DNA of 64,000 nucleotides from Treponema sp. Its GTDB lineage: Bacteria > Spirochaetota > Spirochaetia > Treponematales > Treponemataceae. The translations under genes and the position numbers were made by a program. Below the pieces are notes generated by a model that was not told where the DNA came from, ran no database searches, and was given only the letters and a program-made list of their open reading frames with translations. The stretch spans positions 62,001-126,000 of the forward strand of contig JAEESZ010000008.1 in assembly GCA_016286535.1 (NCBI GenBank), read 5' to 3'. Of this stretch, positions 46,395-56,621 are shown piece by piece. Each line of letters opens with the position of its first letter. Position 1 is the first letter of the stretch.

Positions 46395-47897
46395 TTAAGC
46401 CTTTACAAATTCCTTTTTAAGGAAGTCTAAGTCAAGTTCAGGATAAAGTACGTGAGCTGAAAGAAGCTTGTTTACACGTTCGCGTGCTGCAGCTACTGTA
46501 TCATCACTGATTTCGATTTTACCCTTTGCAGGTTTGCCTTCTTTTGTAAGGCCAGGCTTTGTGTTTTTAAGAACAAAATCGATGATATCTGCAACTTCCT
46601 GCATATCTTTTTCGTTCATGCCTAAAGTTGTAAGACCTGGAGTTCCAATACGGATTCCAGATGTCCACCAGGCGCCGTTTTTGTCGTAAGGGAGGGCGTT
46701 AGCGTTAGCTGTTACACCACACTTGAACAATGCAGCTTCTGCCTGTTTTCCTGTTAAGCCGTAAACTGTTACATCACAAAGCATAAGGTGATTGTCTGTA
46801 CCGCCAGTCTGAAGAGGAATATTGTGAGCTTTACAGCCTTCTGCAAGAGCCTGAGCATTCTTTACAACCTGCTGTGCCCATGCCTGGTAAGCTGGTGTGC
46901 GGGCTTCTTTGAAAGCAATTGCTTTTGCTGCCATAATGTGTCCGAGTGGACCACCGAGTACCATAGGACAACCCTTGTTTACGTAATCAGCAAATTCTTT
47001 TTTGCAGAGAATCATAGCACCGCGTGGACCACGTAAAGTTTTGTGAGTTGTTGTTGTTACAATGTCTGCCCATTTTACAGGATCGTAATCACCTGTAAAT
47101 ACTTTTCCGGCAACAAGACCGGCAAAGTGAGCCATATCTACCATTAATACTGCTCCGCATTTGTCTGCAATTTCGCGGAAGCGTTTGAAGTTGATTTTTC
47201 TTGGGTAAGCAGAGAAACCTGTCAAAAGAATAAGAGGTTTAACTTCCATAGCCTGTTTTTCAATTGCATCGTAGTCAAGAAGACCGGTTTCTTTGTCTAC
47301 ACCGTATGGATGACTTTCAAACATGCGGGCAGAAACGTTCATTTTGTATCCGTGGGTAAGGTGACCACCGCAAGAGTAGTCAAGACCCATTAATTTCTGA
47401 TTTCCAAATTTTTTGCGGAGTGCATCAAACTGTTCGTCTGTAAGGTCGTTTAATGATTTTACTCCAAGTTCTTCTAAAGTTGGTGTTTCAACTTTTGCTG
47501 AAAGAATAGCCCAGTAAGCAACAAGGTTTGTGTCAGCTCCGGAATGAGGCTGAACATAAGCATAGTCAGCACCAAATAAAGCTTCTGCTTCGTGGGCTGC
47601 AGTGTTTTCTACAGCATCAATATTAACGCATCCGCCATAATAACGGTGCTCAGGATATCCTTCTGCATATTTGTCTGTAAGAAGGTTTCCCATAGCGGCC
47701 TGTACGTTGAGCGAACAGTAGTTTTCGCTGGCAACGAGCTTTAAGTGACTTCTCTGGTTTTCCAGTTCGTTTACAATGCTTGCGGCAATGTCTGGTCCAA
47801 CTGCAGCAACCTGCTGAAGGTTTGCAACATAAGCAGTCATTGCAGGATTTGGTTTTCCGTTTGTGGCTGCAAGATAGTTTTCTAATGGTGTTGGCAT
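46395..47897 (-). CDS. glyA: Serine hydroxymethyltransferase
   Basis: LVASENYCSLNVQAAMGN, DKYAEGYPEHRYYGGC, VQPHSGADTNLVAY, TTTTHKTLRGPRGAMI. Confidence 0.95.
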   Translation of the reverse strand: MPTPLENYLAATNGKPNPAMTAYVANLQQVAAVGPDIAASIVNELENQRSHLKLVASENYCSLNVQAAMGNLLTDKYAEGYPEHRYYGGCVNIDAVENTAAHEAEALFGADYAYVQPHSGADTNLVAYWAILSAKVETPTLEELGVKSLNDLTDEQFDALRKKFGNQKLMGLDYSCGGHLTHGYKMNVSARMFESHPYGVDKETGLLDYDAIEKQAMEVKPLILLTGFSAYPRKINFKRFREIADKCGAVLMVDMAHFAGLVAGKVFTGDYDPVKWADIVTTTTHKTLRGPRGAMILCKKEFADYVNKGCPMVLGGPLGHIMAAKAIAFKEARTPAYQAWAQQVVKNAQALAEGCKAHNIPLQTGGTDNHLMLCDVTVYGLTGKQAEAALFKCGVTANANALPYDKNGAWWTSGIRIGTPGLTTLGMNEKDMQEVADIIDFVLKNTKPGLTKEGKPAKGKIEISDDTVAAARERVNKLLSAHVLYPELDLDFLKKEFVKA

Positions 47898-47966
47898 TTT
47901 TATCCTCGATATGTGATTTTAATTATATTAAATTATTTTAGCGGATTTTAAGAGTTTGTGGAATAG

Positions 47967-48001
47967 TAAAAAAAAGACCAGAAACTGACAGTCTCTGGTC
48001 T
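47967..48001 (-). terminator. Rho-independent terminator after the 48032-48589 lipoprotein gene
   Basis: agaccaga...tctggtct stem with a T tract on the minus strand. Confidence 0.82.
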
Positions 48002-48031
48002 AAATGAAAAAATCTTTATTAACCGTAACTA

Positions 48032-48589
48032 TTATTCAACAGTTACTGATTTTACAGTTACTTTAATTGAGTCTGTTTCTTCGTCTCCGCCCCATTTATA
48101 AGCATTAAATTTTACGAATAACTGATTTGATTCACTTTCGGCAGTAAAGCTTTTTGTAATTGTACCTGTTGCTGCATCTGCATCAAAATATATGGTTCCA
48201 CCACTTGTAGATGTTGTTGAATACATAGAAGTGCCATCTTTTAATAAAGAACCGCAGAATTTTGGAGTTAATGTGCTGTCTTTCCAGGAATCTGTTGCAT
48301 AATCAAAAGTAACAGTTACTGTTTTACCAGCTGCAATTGAAGATTTATCTTCGTTAATCCATACAATAAAACCACTTCCACTGTATTTACTTACAAAAGT
48401 AGATTCAAATGTACCGTCTCCATTGTCTGTTACAGCAGCAGCACTGCTTACAGCACTTTCCCATTTTCTTGCTGTTTCAGTATTTTCTTCATTTCCTGTT
48501 GTTGGATCAGAAGTTGATGTGTTTGGACAGCCCATAAAGAATACACAAGCAGCCAGTAAAGCTGTTAAACCAAAAATAACTTTTTTCAT
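48032..48589 (-). CDS. Small lipoprotein of unknown function
   Basis: Lipobox VFFMGC; strong aggagg SD; beta-rich Ser/Thr body. Confidence 0.75.
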   Translation of the reverse strand: MKKVIFGLTALLAACVFFMGCPNTSTSDPTTGNEENTETARKWESAVSSAAAVTDNGDGTFESTFVSKYSGSGFIVWINEDKSSIAAGKTVTVTFDYATDSWKDSTLTPKFCGSLLKDGTSMYSTTSTSGGTIYFDADAATGTITKSFTAESESNQLFVKFNAYKWGGDEETDSIKVTVKSVTVE

Positions 48590-48802
48590 GATTTCCTCCT
48601 AATGAAATCTTGTAATTTGTTTTAATTTGAAAGTTTTATTTAACTCTCTAAAAAAATTGTAAAACGATTAATTTGGGGGCGGTATAGGTGAAATCCCTTG
48701 CAATTGAAAAATTATTCAAAAATAGGGAAAAACACTTAGGCACTAAAAGTGTTTAGAATATCCTTTTTGACGAATCCTGCATTTTTCATCTATAATATTA
48801 AT

Positions 48803-49609
48803 ATGTATAAAATTCCTTCCGATTTTATGGACTTTATTAAAAGTGACTGCAATAGAGCATCCTTTATACAAAATTATCTTAATAAGGCTGGCCTGGATAC
48901 GGCTCTTTTACAAATGGAAGGAAAAAATCATATATATGTAAAATTTCCCCTGTCTCAATATAATCCCGCCTTTCGGATAAAAACAGTAATTGCCCATTAT
49001 GACCGCTTTCCCGCAAGTCCCGGTGCAAATGATAATTCTGCTGCAGTTTACTGTCTTTTACAGTTTGCAGCCTTTCTTAAAAATAATTATCATCAGGGCT
49101 TTCATAATATCCGCCTGATATTTACTGATGGAGAAGAGCTTGGAGAAGGTGGTGTAAAAGAGCAGGGGGCTTTTCCTCTTGCGCAGGTATTTCGCCGCCT
49201 TGGAATTAAAAATGATGATGTCTTTGTTTTTGACTGCATGGGGCGTGGGGACATTCCTGTTTTGAGTCAGACTCTTTTGCCTTCTGGCCTTTCGCAAAAA
49301 TTTATAAAAGATTTTATGGAACTTGAAGAAAGAACTAAAAAACTTTTGCTTTCTGCAGGCGGCTCAAAGTTTTTTTGTCTTCCCTGTAATTATTCAGATA
49401 ATGCAAGTTTTTTAGCAAACGGAATTCCTGCTGTTGCCCTTACAATGCTGCCATCTTCAGAAGTAAATCTTGTCTTAAATGGTCAGACGCCCCCTACCTG
49501 GACTTTTTTCCACACAGAAAAAGATAATTTTGAATCCCTTACTCCCGAAAGTTTTGAGATCTTTCTTAAGATATTATACAGGCTTGCAGAATTAAAAACT
49601 CTACTTTAA
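48803..49609 (+). CDS. M28-like zinc peptidase/aminopeptidase
   Basis: VIAHYDRFPASPGANDNSAAVYCLLQFA and IFTDGEELGEGG metal-ligand motifs. Confidence 0.75.
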   Translation: MYKIPSDFMDFIKSDCNRASFIQNYLNKAGLDTALLQMEGKNHIYVKFPLSQYNPAFRIKTVIAHYDRFPASPGANDNSAAVYCLLQFAAFLKNNYHQGFHNIRLIFTDGEELGEGGVKEQGAFPLAQVFRRLGIKNDDVFVFDCMGRGDIPVLSQTLLPSGLSQKFIKDFMELEERTKKLLLSAGGSKFFCLPCNYSDNASFLANGIPAVALTMLPSSEVNLVLNGQTPPTWTFFHTEKDNFESLTPESFEIFLKILYRLAELKTLL

Positions 49610-49617
49610 TCATTCCT

Positions 49618-52600
49618 TTATTCTTTTTCTTTTATTTCTCCTATGGCAATTGATCCGTCAGAATAGATAACAAGACTTGTATAATAATCTCCACAATCAA
49701 TATCGTCTGTAGCCATAAAATAAAAGTCAGAGTAGTTTAATATTTCTGTATTTTTCTTTGTGGCGTAACGATCCCAGTCTTTTGCATCTTCATATGGAAT
49801 ACTGCTTACTGCAGTTGTGACCAAACATGAATTATTACATTTTATGGCAGCTACCTTGTCATTTAAAATTGCAATTCCTTTGTTAGTAATTTCCTGATTT
49901 CCGCTGTAGTAATAAATAGAGTATGTGTTGCTGTGGCCTTCCAAGCCAGTCTGGCTGTTAAAAACCAGGCTGGTGTAGATTCTGAAAAAATCATCATTTG
50001 TTGAGTTCAGAGTAAAGTTACTTAATAGAGGAAAAGAGTCTCTTGCTCCATTTGTGCTTATGACTTCCCAACATTTGTTTGTTTTATTAAATTTTTCTAC
50101 GACGGTTTTTTCATAGACAGAGCCATAAGTTGAACGGGCCTCTGTTTCATCCAGAGAAAAACTTGTAGAAAGATAGACTTGATTTCCATTTTTTTCTGCA
50201 GAAGTAATGCTTGTTTGGGCAGGGGGTGTGTCTATATTAAAGAAAAATTCATAGCCAAAATGAGTGTTTCCTGCTTGGTCATAAGCCTTGGTAACCAGGG
50301 TGTAGTATCCCGGAGGAGTATTACTTACATCAAAAAATAACTCGCCGGTATCTTCAAGTTCTTCTTTACTTATGCAGGTTTTTCTTTCCCTTATATTCTG
50401 ATTCCTTATATACTCTTCTGTAATAGATGATTTGTCAAAACTATAAATATCTTTATAGGGTAGAATCCAGTAGCTTACCCAAAATAAATCATTTTCATCA
50501 AATAAAAGGCCAACGGAGTCATAAACGTCGTAACAATAAACCTTTTGTCCGTCATCAGTGTAGTTTGGATTATTGTCAGATATACTCGGAGGTGAGACAT
50601 CTGTATCCATTTCAAAAGTTAGAGAATCAGAGTCTATATAATAATACTTTCCATCAATAAGTCTTTTTGCCCTTACAAATAATCTTACCTCTCCAAGTTT
50701 TGAATTTGAAATTTCAAAAGACGGGTAATTGTAAAAACTTGGCTCGGACCTGTTTGGGACTTTTACCCCAACTGAAAGAATTGAATCTGAATCATAATTT
50801 TCTGCATTTACATTTATATTATAAATACAACTGTTTTTTGGACCTGGACTTGCTGTAAAAGTGAAATCAGGCTTTGAAACCTGTCCTGTGCTCGCAAAAA
50901 GGTTGGCCTGTTGAACTAATGTTACATAAAAATCAGGATCTCCAGTCTGTCCATGGATGGTATGACTGTTTTCATCAAAATAATCATAAATAATTGCACA
51001 CATAAGGGCAGCACTTATATAGTCCTTACCTGATTTATAGAAATAAACAGGAGTTCCTGTAGACATGTATGTAAGTTCTCTTGTATAACTATTATAGTTA
51101 TAATCATATGGATCAATTAAAGCACAATTCTCCTGAATAGCGCTAAAAGATATTGACAAGGGCTTTTCCAGGTCAGATAAGGTAGTAAAATCACTGTTAA
51201 AGGTGATAGTAAAGTCTGAATGACCTGTTCGCTCACCAGAAGTATATGTAAATGTCCCTGAACCACTTTTTATATCTGTTATTGTTGGACTTTTTGGAAC
51301 CAGATACTCTCTCTGGTATGTATTTCCCACTTCATCTCTGAGTATGATTTTTATAAAGGAATCATCTTCTGTAGAAAAATCATTAAACATAAAGGTGTAG
51401 TCACTTGAGTTGTCTGGGTTCTCTTTTAAATTTGTATATTTTGTGTAATCAGCCTGTGAGCCTTTTTTTGTGTAAAGTTCTATTTCTATATCTTCTTTTT
51501 TTGAAGAATAGTCCGTATGATTATAGCTTGCATAAAGATCCTTTCCGACTGTGATGTACATTTTTTTTACACATTCGTTTACGCTTCCTTCACCGTAAAG
51601 TAAATACTTGTCGTCGACGGCTTCCGGCAGCTTATTAAAGATTTTTACACCATCATTTCTAAAACTGCTGTCCTTTATAATGTAATAAGATATATTTTCT
51701 TCACTGATGTTTTCTGCATAATCAAGAAGATAAAAATCAACTTTGATAATACCATCTTCCAGGTTGTCAAGCTGGTATTCAAAGGAGAAAAAGCCATCTT
51801 CTTCGGCTACTTCAATATCGTTTGTTACAAAGTCTGTGCAGGGACTACCATCAAAAGAATAAAGTCTTGAAGAATGAATCCTTACAGACCTGATTCCTGA
51901 ATCTGAGTCATAGCCCTTCAATTTTGCATAAAATGAGGAGTTGATATGGTTTTGAGAAAAATAAGCAGCCTCCTGAATCTCTCCTTCAGAAAGTGACAGA
52001 GGTGAGAGCCTTTTATAATAAGGGCTTTCTTCTGATTTTGTGGAAAATAAAGTGACTTCCTCAAGAAGAGGTTTTACAGAGTCGATATTTTTATTTAATC
52101 TGAAAATGTATGGTTCAAAAGCGGCAAAGGTAATATTGTTCTCGTCTTTAATATACTGGCTTAAGATAGTGATTTTTATTTCTTTTACCAGCGTGCTGGA
52201 ATCTTCTTCTATAAGCCTTTTTCTTTTGTCTGTAGGAATGTTCAGGGTTATATTGTCATTTGTAAAATAGGCATTTTTTAAAAGATAATAATCATTCAGA
52301 GAATCTTCTTTAATGTCTGTTATGGTTATAAGGGGTGTAAAGAAAGTTTCTATATCTTTGTTCTCAAGCTCAGGAGCTTTGTTAAAAAATATTTGTATAG
52401 TTGAATCCTGGTTATCTCCGGAATTAGAATAGGATGGTAGAATTTTAATTATTTTGGGGAGAAGATAGCAGACAGGTTTTATTGTAATACTATCGCTTTC
52501 TTTTAAAAGTTTAACATTTACCTTATAAATATTGTCTGAACTTACTTTATCAGTAGAAGTAAATGTAATGTAATCTGATGAAAGTTCTGTGTTTGTGTCC

Positions 52601-52869
52601 CGAAGAAATGCAGTCCATTTTACCATCTGGTAATCAGGTGATAACTTAAACTCAAGAGTAAAAGTGTCTCCTGCTTTTTTGCTGAGATTTTTATCTGTTA
52701 AAAATTCACCGCTTTCAGAGTTTGCTTCAAGCCTTATTTCTATGCTTTTTGAATTTGCATAGTCTATGTCGTTTTTCAGTTGATTCTTAAAGTCTGAACC
52801 GGTAATAAAATTTGAACAGGATAAAAAAGTAAGAGGCAGTATAAAAAGGGCGGTTAAAAATCTTTTCAT
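49618..52869 (-). CDS. Very large lipoprotein with multiple Ig-like domains
   Basis: Signal/lipobox LPLTFLSC; 1083 aa beta-rich; aaaggag SD. Confidence 0.75.
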   Translation of the reverse strand: MKRFLTALFILPLTFLSCSNFITGSDFKNQLKNDIDYANSKSIEIRLEANSESGEFLTDKNLSKKAGDTFTLEFKLSPDYQMVKWTAFLRDTNTELSSDYITFTSTDKVSSDNIYKVNVKLLKESDSITIKPVCYLLPKIIKILPSYSNSGDNQDSTIQIFFNKAPELENKDIETFFTPLITITDIKEDSLNDYYLLKNAYFTNDNITLNIPTDKRKRLIEEDSSTLVKEIKITILSQYIKDENNITFAAFEPYIFRLNKNIDSVKPLLEEVTLFSTKSEESPYYKRLSPLSLSEGEIQEAAYFSQNHINSSFYAKLKGYDSDSGIRSVRIHSSRLYSFDGSPCTDFVTNDIEVAEEDGFFSFEYQLDNLEDGIIKVDFYLLDYAENISEENISYYIIKDSSFRNDGVKIFNKLPEAVDDKYLLYGEGSVNECVKKMYITVGKDLYASYNHTDYSSKKEDIEIELYTKKGSQADYTKYTNLKENPDNSSDYTFMFNDFSTEDDSFIKIILRDEVGNTYQREYLVPKSPTITDIKSGSGTFTYTSGERTGHSDFTITFNSDFTTLSDLEKPLSISFSAIQENCALIDPYDYNYNSYTRELTYMSTGTPVYFYKSGKDYISAALMCAIIYDYFDENSHTIHGQTGDPDFYVTLVQQANLFASTGQVSKPDFTFTASPGPKNSCIYNINVNAENYDSDSILSVGVKVPNRSEPSFYNYPSFEISNSKLGEVRLFVRAKRLIDGKYYYIDSDSLTFEMDTDVSPPSISDNNPNYTDDGQKVYCYDVYDSVGLLFDENDLFWVSYWILPYKDIYSFDKSSITEEYIRNQNIRERKTCISKEELEDTGELFFDVSNTPPGYYTLVTKAYDQAGNTHFGYEFFFNIDTPPAQTSITSAEKNGNQVYLSTSFSLDETEARSTYGSVYEKTVVEKFNKTNKCWEVISTNGARDSFPLLSNFTLNSTNDDFFRIYTSLVFNSQTGLEGHSNTYSIYYYSGNQEITNKGIAILNDKVAAIKCNNSCLVTTAVSSIPYEDAKDWDRYATKKNTEILNYSDFYFMATDDIDCGDYYTSLVIYSDGSIAIGEIKEKE

Positions 52870-53034
52870 AATAAACAGTCTCCTTTATCAATAATTATAA
52901 CATATAGCTCTTCTTTTTTGAAAAATATATTTTCTGTAGTAATAATTTATAAGCGGAAACTGTGTTTTTTTTATACTCTTGACTTATTTTTTAACTCATA
53001 ATAGAATTTAAGGACTAATCTTTTGGGTGGGGAA

Positions 53035-54426
53035 ATGATAAAAGATTCAGCAAAAAAAGTTAAAAACTTTTCGCTAAAAATGAAATTCTGGGGCCTTTTT
53101 ATGCCTATTATGGGCCTTGTTTTTGGAGTTTCGGTTTTAGTATCCGGAGTTTTTATTAGAAAAGCAACTTCAAAAATGAATGCCTCTGTACTGGAATATT
53201 CAGAATGTGCTCAGGCAATTACAGCCTTCCGAGAAGCTTCAGATTTTCTTACTAATCAGGTTCGTTTCTTTGTACTTACTCATAATCTTGTAAACCTTGA
53301 AAACTTTTTTATAGAAGAAAATTCAGCCTGTCGCAGGGAAAAGGCCGTAGAAATTGTAGAAAAATACGTTCCCGACGAAAGCGTCAAAAAAAATCTGAAA
53401 GCTGCTTACCGGGAATCAGAGGAATTAACCCTTACAGAATATTATGCAATGCGTCTTGTCTGCGAGGGAATGCACATTTCCATTACCAAACTTCCTCTTC
53501 AGGTTGCAAAAGTTATTCTTAAACCAGAAGATGAAAAACTTTCTGACAGTGAAAAATTCGATAAGGCAAGCCATCTAGTTTATGATTATGATTACCTTGA
53601 TTCAAAAGACAGAATCATAAAATATGTAACCTTAGCCCAGCTGGGCCTTACAATTACCTATACAGACAGCCAGAAAAAGAACAATGAAGGCTTAAAGTCT
53701 CTTTTTAGTAAACAGGATGTTTATATAGTTTTACTTTTTGTTGTCTGTTTTCTTTTTATTCTGTTTATTATATTTTTTGTTCTTGTTCCCCTCGATAATG
53801 ATGTGCTCTGCATCGTTAAAGGAACAAAAATGCAGATTCACGGGGCAGAAGAACTTAAAACTATTGCCAGGGCATATAATCTTCTTTGCGAAAAAAATGA
53901 TTTAACAACAAATGTTTTACGTCATAAGGCAGAGCATGACCCATTAACCGGCTTAATAAACCGTGAAGCTTTTGAAAATATCAAAATTGCTTATAAAAAT
54001 GTAACTGAGCCTCTGGCCTTTATAATGATTGATATTGATTTATTCAAACAGATTAATGATAAGTATGGTCATATGGCAGGAGATGATGTTCTCCGTAAAG
54101 TTTCTGAATATCTTATTGAGCAGTTCAGGTCTACAGACTATATAGCCAGGGTTGGGGGAGATGAGTTTGCAGTTTTAATGACCCAGCTTTCTGATAATCC
54201 TAAAGAAGCAATTACTAAAAAAGTTGAAGCGCTTAATAAAGCTTTATATGAAATGGAAGATGTATTACCTGCTGTTTCATTAAGTGTAGGAGTTGCTTTT
54301 GGTAACAATGGTGTTACTGATGAATTAATAAAACATGCTGATGAAGCTTTATATAATGTAAAAAAGAATGGACGCTGTAACTGTTCGTTCTATGATGATG
54401 AGGTAGATAATAATGGCAACAAGTAA
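53035..54426 (+). CDS. Membrane diguanylate cyclase with intact GGDEF and I-site
   Basis: DPLTGLINREAFENI, IMIDIDLFKQINDKYGHMAGDDVLRKV, RSTDYIARVGGDEFAVLM. Confidence 0.9.
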   Translation: MIKDSAKKVKNFSLKMKFWGLFMPIMGLVFGVSVLVSGVFIRKATSKMNASVLEYSECAQAITAFREASDFLTNQVRFFVLTHNLVNLENFFIEENSACRREKAVEIVEKYVPDESVKKNLKAAYRESEELTLTEYYAMRLVCEGMHISITKLPLQVAKVILKPEDEKLSDSEKFDKASHLVYDYDYLDSKDRIIKYVTLAQLGLTITYTDSQKKNNEGLKSLFSKQDVYIVLLFVVCFLFILFIIFFVLVPLDNDVLCIVKGTKMQIHGAEELKTIARAYNLLCEKNDLTTNVLRHKAEHDPLTGLINREAFENIKIAYKNVTEPLAFIMIDIDLFKQINDKYGHMAGDDVLRKVSEYLIEQFRSTDYIARVGGDEFAVLMTQLSDNPKEAITKKVEALNKALYEMEDVLPAVSLSVGVAFGNNGVTDELIKHADEALYNVKKNGRCNCSFYDDEVDNNGNK

Positions 54427-56557
54427 AGATTCTAAAACAAGTGGAAAAGGACTGGCAGCAAAAGCAAGTGCTGTTGCAGAAACAAAGGGAAAGACAAGTT
54501 CTGCTGCAAAGAAAACTCCAGCTGCAAAAACTACTGCTGCAACAAAGGCGCCTGCTGTTTCGAAGGCTGCTGGCACAAAGACTGCCTCTGCCGCTGCAAA
54601 GACTGCCCCTGCCGCTGCCAAAACAGCTCCTGCCACAGCAAAAGTACCTGCCGCCGCAAAAGCTCCTTCTAAAGCCGCCCCTAAAACTGCCGCCAAAAAA
54701 GTTGCAGCGCCAGCCGCTCCTGTTGTTTATGATGAAGATTCCATTCAGCACCTTGACGGTCTTGAACATATTCGTCTTCGTCCTGGTATGTACATTGGTT
54801 CTCTGGGAGATGGTGCAAACGAAAACGACGGTATTTATATCCTCTTAAAAGAAGGAATCGATAACTCTGTAGATGAATTTTCACAGGGCTTTGGTAATAA
54901 AATCGACATTGAAATAAAAGACGGCCGTGTAAAAATCCGCGACTACGGACGTGGTATTCCTCTTGGAAAACTTGAAGACTGTGTTTCCAATGTAAACACA
55001 GGTGCAAAATATAATAATAATGTATTCAAACAGGCCATTGGTATGAACGGTGTAGGTATTAAAGCTACAAATGCCCTTTCTTCATACTTCCGTGCTGCCT
55101 CTATCCGCGACGGAAAAATGGCTGTAGTAGAATTCAAAAAGGGAGAAAAAATCTCCAGTAAAACCGGCTCTGCAAAGCCTGGAGTTCCAAACGGAACCTA
55201 CCTTGAATTTGAACCTGATACTGAACTTTTTGGAAAATACAGCTTCAATATGGAGTATGTAGAAAAACGTCTGTGGAATTATGCCTATTTAAATCCAGGC
55301 CTTTTAATTAAGTGTAATGGTCAGGAATATATAAGTCAGAACGGTATTCAGGATCTTTTGATTCACGAAATGGATGGAGAAGGTAAGTCTCTTTATAAAA
55401 TCTTCAGCTACAAGGGCGAAAATCTTGAATTTGTTCTTACCCATACAAACTCTCTTGATAAGTATATTTATTCCTTTGTAAACGGTCAGAGTACAGAAGA
55501 TGGAGGTACCCACGTTACTTCCTTCCTGGACGGAGTTACAAAAGGTGTAAATTCTTTCTTTAAAAAAGAATATGATGAAAAAGATGTTTGTGGCGGACTT
55601 ATCTGTGCTTTAAAGATTGGCCTTGATAATCCTATGTTTACCAGCCAGACAAAAAATAAACTTGGTAACGTAGAAATCCGTGCTCCAATTATTAAAGAAG
55701 TTCAGGCAGTTATTGATGACTGGCTTCGTCATAATCCTGATGTTGCAGGGGCCCTTGAAGAAAAAATCATCAAAAATCAGAAGGCCCGCAATGAAATTAA
55801 CAGTGTTACAGAAAAACAGATTCGCGAAGCAGAAAAATCTGTAATGCTCAAAATCCAAAAACTTAAAGATTGCCGCTACCACCTGCAGGATGGTCCAAAA
55901 GGTGCAAACTCTATGATTTTTATTACCGAGGGAGATTCTGCGACAGGTTCTATGGTAGGAAGCCGTGATGTTTCTTACCAGGCAATTTTCTCTCTGCGCG
56001 GAAAACCTGAAAATATGTATGGCCGCAAAAAGTCAGCTTTGTTTGAAAACGAAGAATTAAAAAATCTTACCTTCAGTCTTGGAGTACAGAAAGATATTGA
56101 AGGGCTGCGCTATGATAAAATCATCATTGCAACCGATGCAGATAACGACGGTTTCCATATCAGAAATCTTGTTATGACTTATCTTCTTTTGTATTTTGAA
56201 GAGCTGGTTTTAAGCGGACACGTTTATATTCTTGAAACACCTTTGTTCAGAGTCCGCAATAAGCAGAAAACCGTTTACTGCTATTCAGAAGAAAGCCGTG
56301 ATAAAGAGCTTGCCTCTATGAGGGGAGCAGAAGTAACCCGCTTCAAAGGATTAGGAGAAATAAACCCAAGCGAATTCGGTCAGTTTATCTTTCCCCGCAA
56401 AGAAGGTGAGAGTGAAGATAAGGGAATGCACCTTACACCGGTTACAATTCAGAGCTTAAAAAATGTTCCTGAAGTTCTTGAATTCTATATGGGTAAAAAT
56501 ACACCTGCCCGCAGAGATTTTATTGTTCATCATCTTGCCGCAGAAATAGATGCATAA
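54413..56557 (+). CDS. parE: Type IIA topoisomerase B subunit (ParE/GyrB family) with Lys/Ala/Pro-rich N-terminal tail
   Basis: LDGLEHIRLRPGMYIGSLGD, EGIDNSVDEFSQGFG, GRGIPLGK, ITEGDSATGS, DADNDGFHIRNL; tail 54413-54727. Confidence 0.85.
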   Translation: MATSKDSKTSGKGLAAKASAVAETKGKTSSAAKKTPAAKTTAATKAPAVSKAAGTKTASAAAKTAPAAAKTAPATAKVPAAAKAPSKAAPKTAAKKVAAPAAPVVYDEDSIQHLDGLEHIRLRPGMYIGSLGDGANENDGIYILLKEGIDNSVDEFSQGFGNKIDIEIKDGRVKIRDYGRGIPLGKLEDCVSNVNTGAKYNNNVFKQAIGMNGVGIKATNALSSYFRAASIRDGKMAVVEFKKGEKISSKTGSAKPGVPNGTYLEFEPDTELFGKYSFNMEYVEKRLWNYAYLNPGLLIKCNGQEYISQNGIQDLLIHEMDGEGKSLYKIFSYKGENLEFVLTHTNSLDKYIYSFVNGQSTEDGGTHVTSFLDGVTKGVNSFFKKEYDEKDVCGGLICALKIGLDNPMFTSQTKNKLGNVEIRAPIIKEVQAVIDDWLRHNPDVAGALEEKIIKNQKARNEINSVTEKQIREAEKSVMLKIQKLKDCRYHLQDGPKGANSMIFITEGDSATGSMVGSRDVSYQAIFSLRGKPENMYGRKKSALFENEELKNLTFSLGVQKDIEGLRYDKIIIATDADNDGFHIRNLVMTYLLLYFEELVLSGHVYILETPLFRVRNKQKTVYCYSEESRDKELASMRGAEVTRFKGLGEINPSEFGQFIFPRKEGESEDKGMHLTPVTIQSLKNVPEVLEFYMGKNTPARRDFIVHHLAAEIDA

Positions 56558-56621
56558 AGTAGATTTTTTCTTCTTACACTGATATAATATTGCTTTCATA
56601 AAAAGTTTGCGAGGTATTTGT

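Noticed and set aside
54314-54848. Overlapping ORFs in other frames (54314..54769 -, 54349..54696 -, 54441..54848 +)
   Set aside because: Low-complexity by-products of the Ala/Lys/Pro-rich tail codons; the ParE frame continues into a conserved domain.
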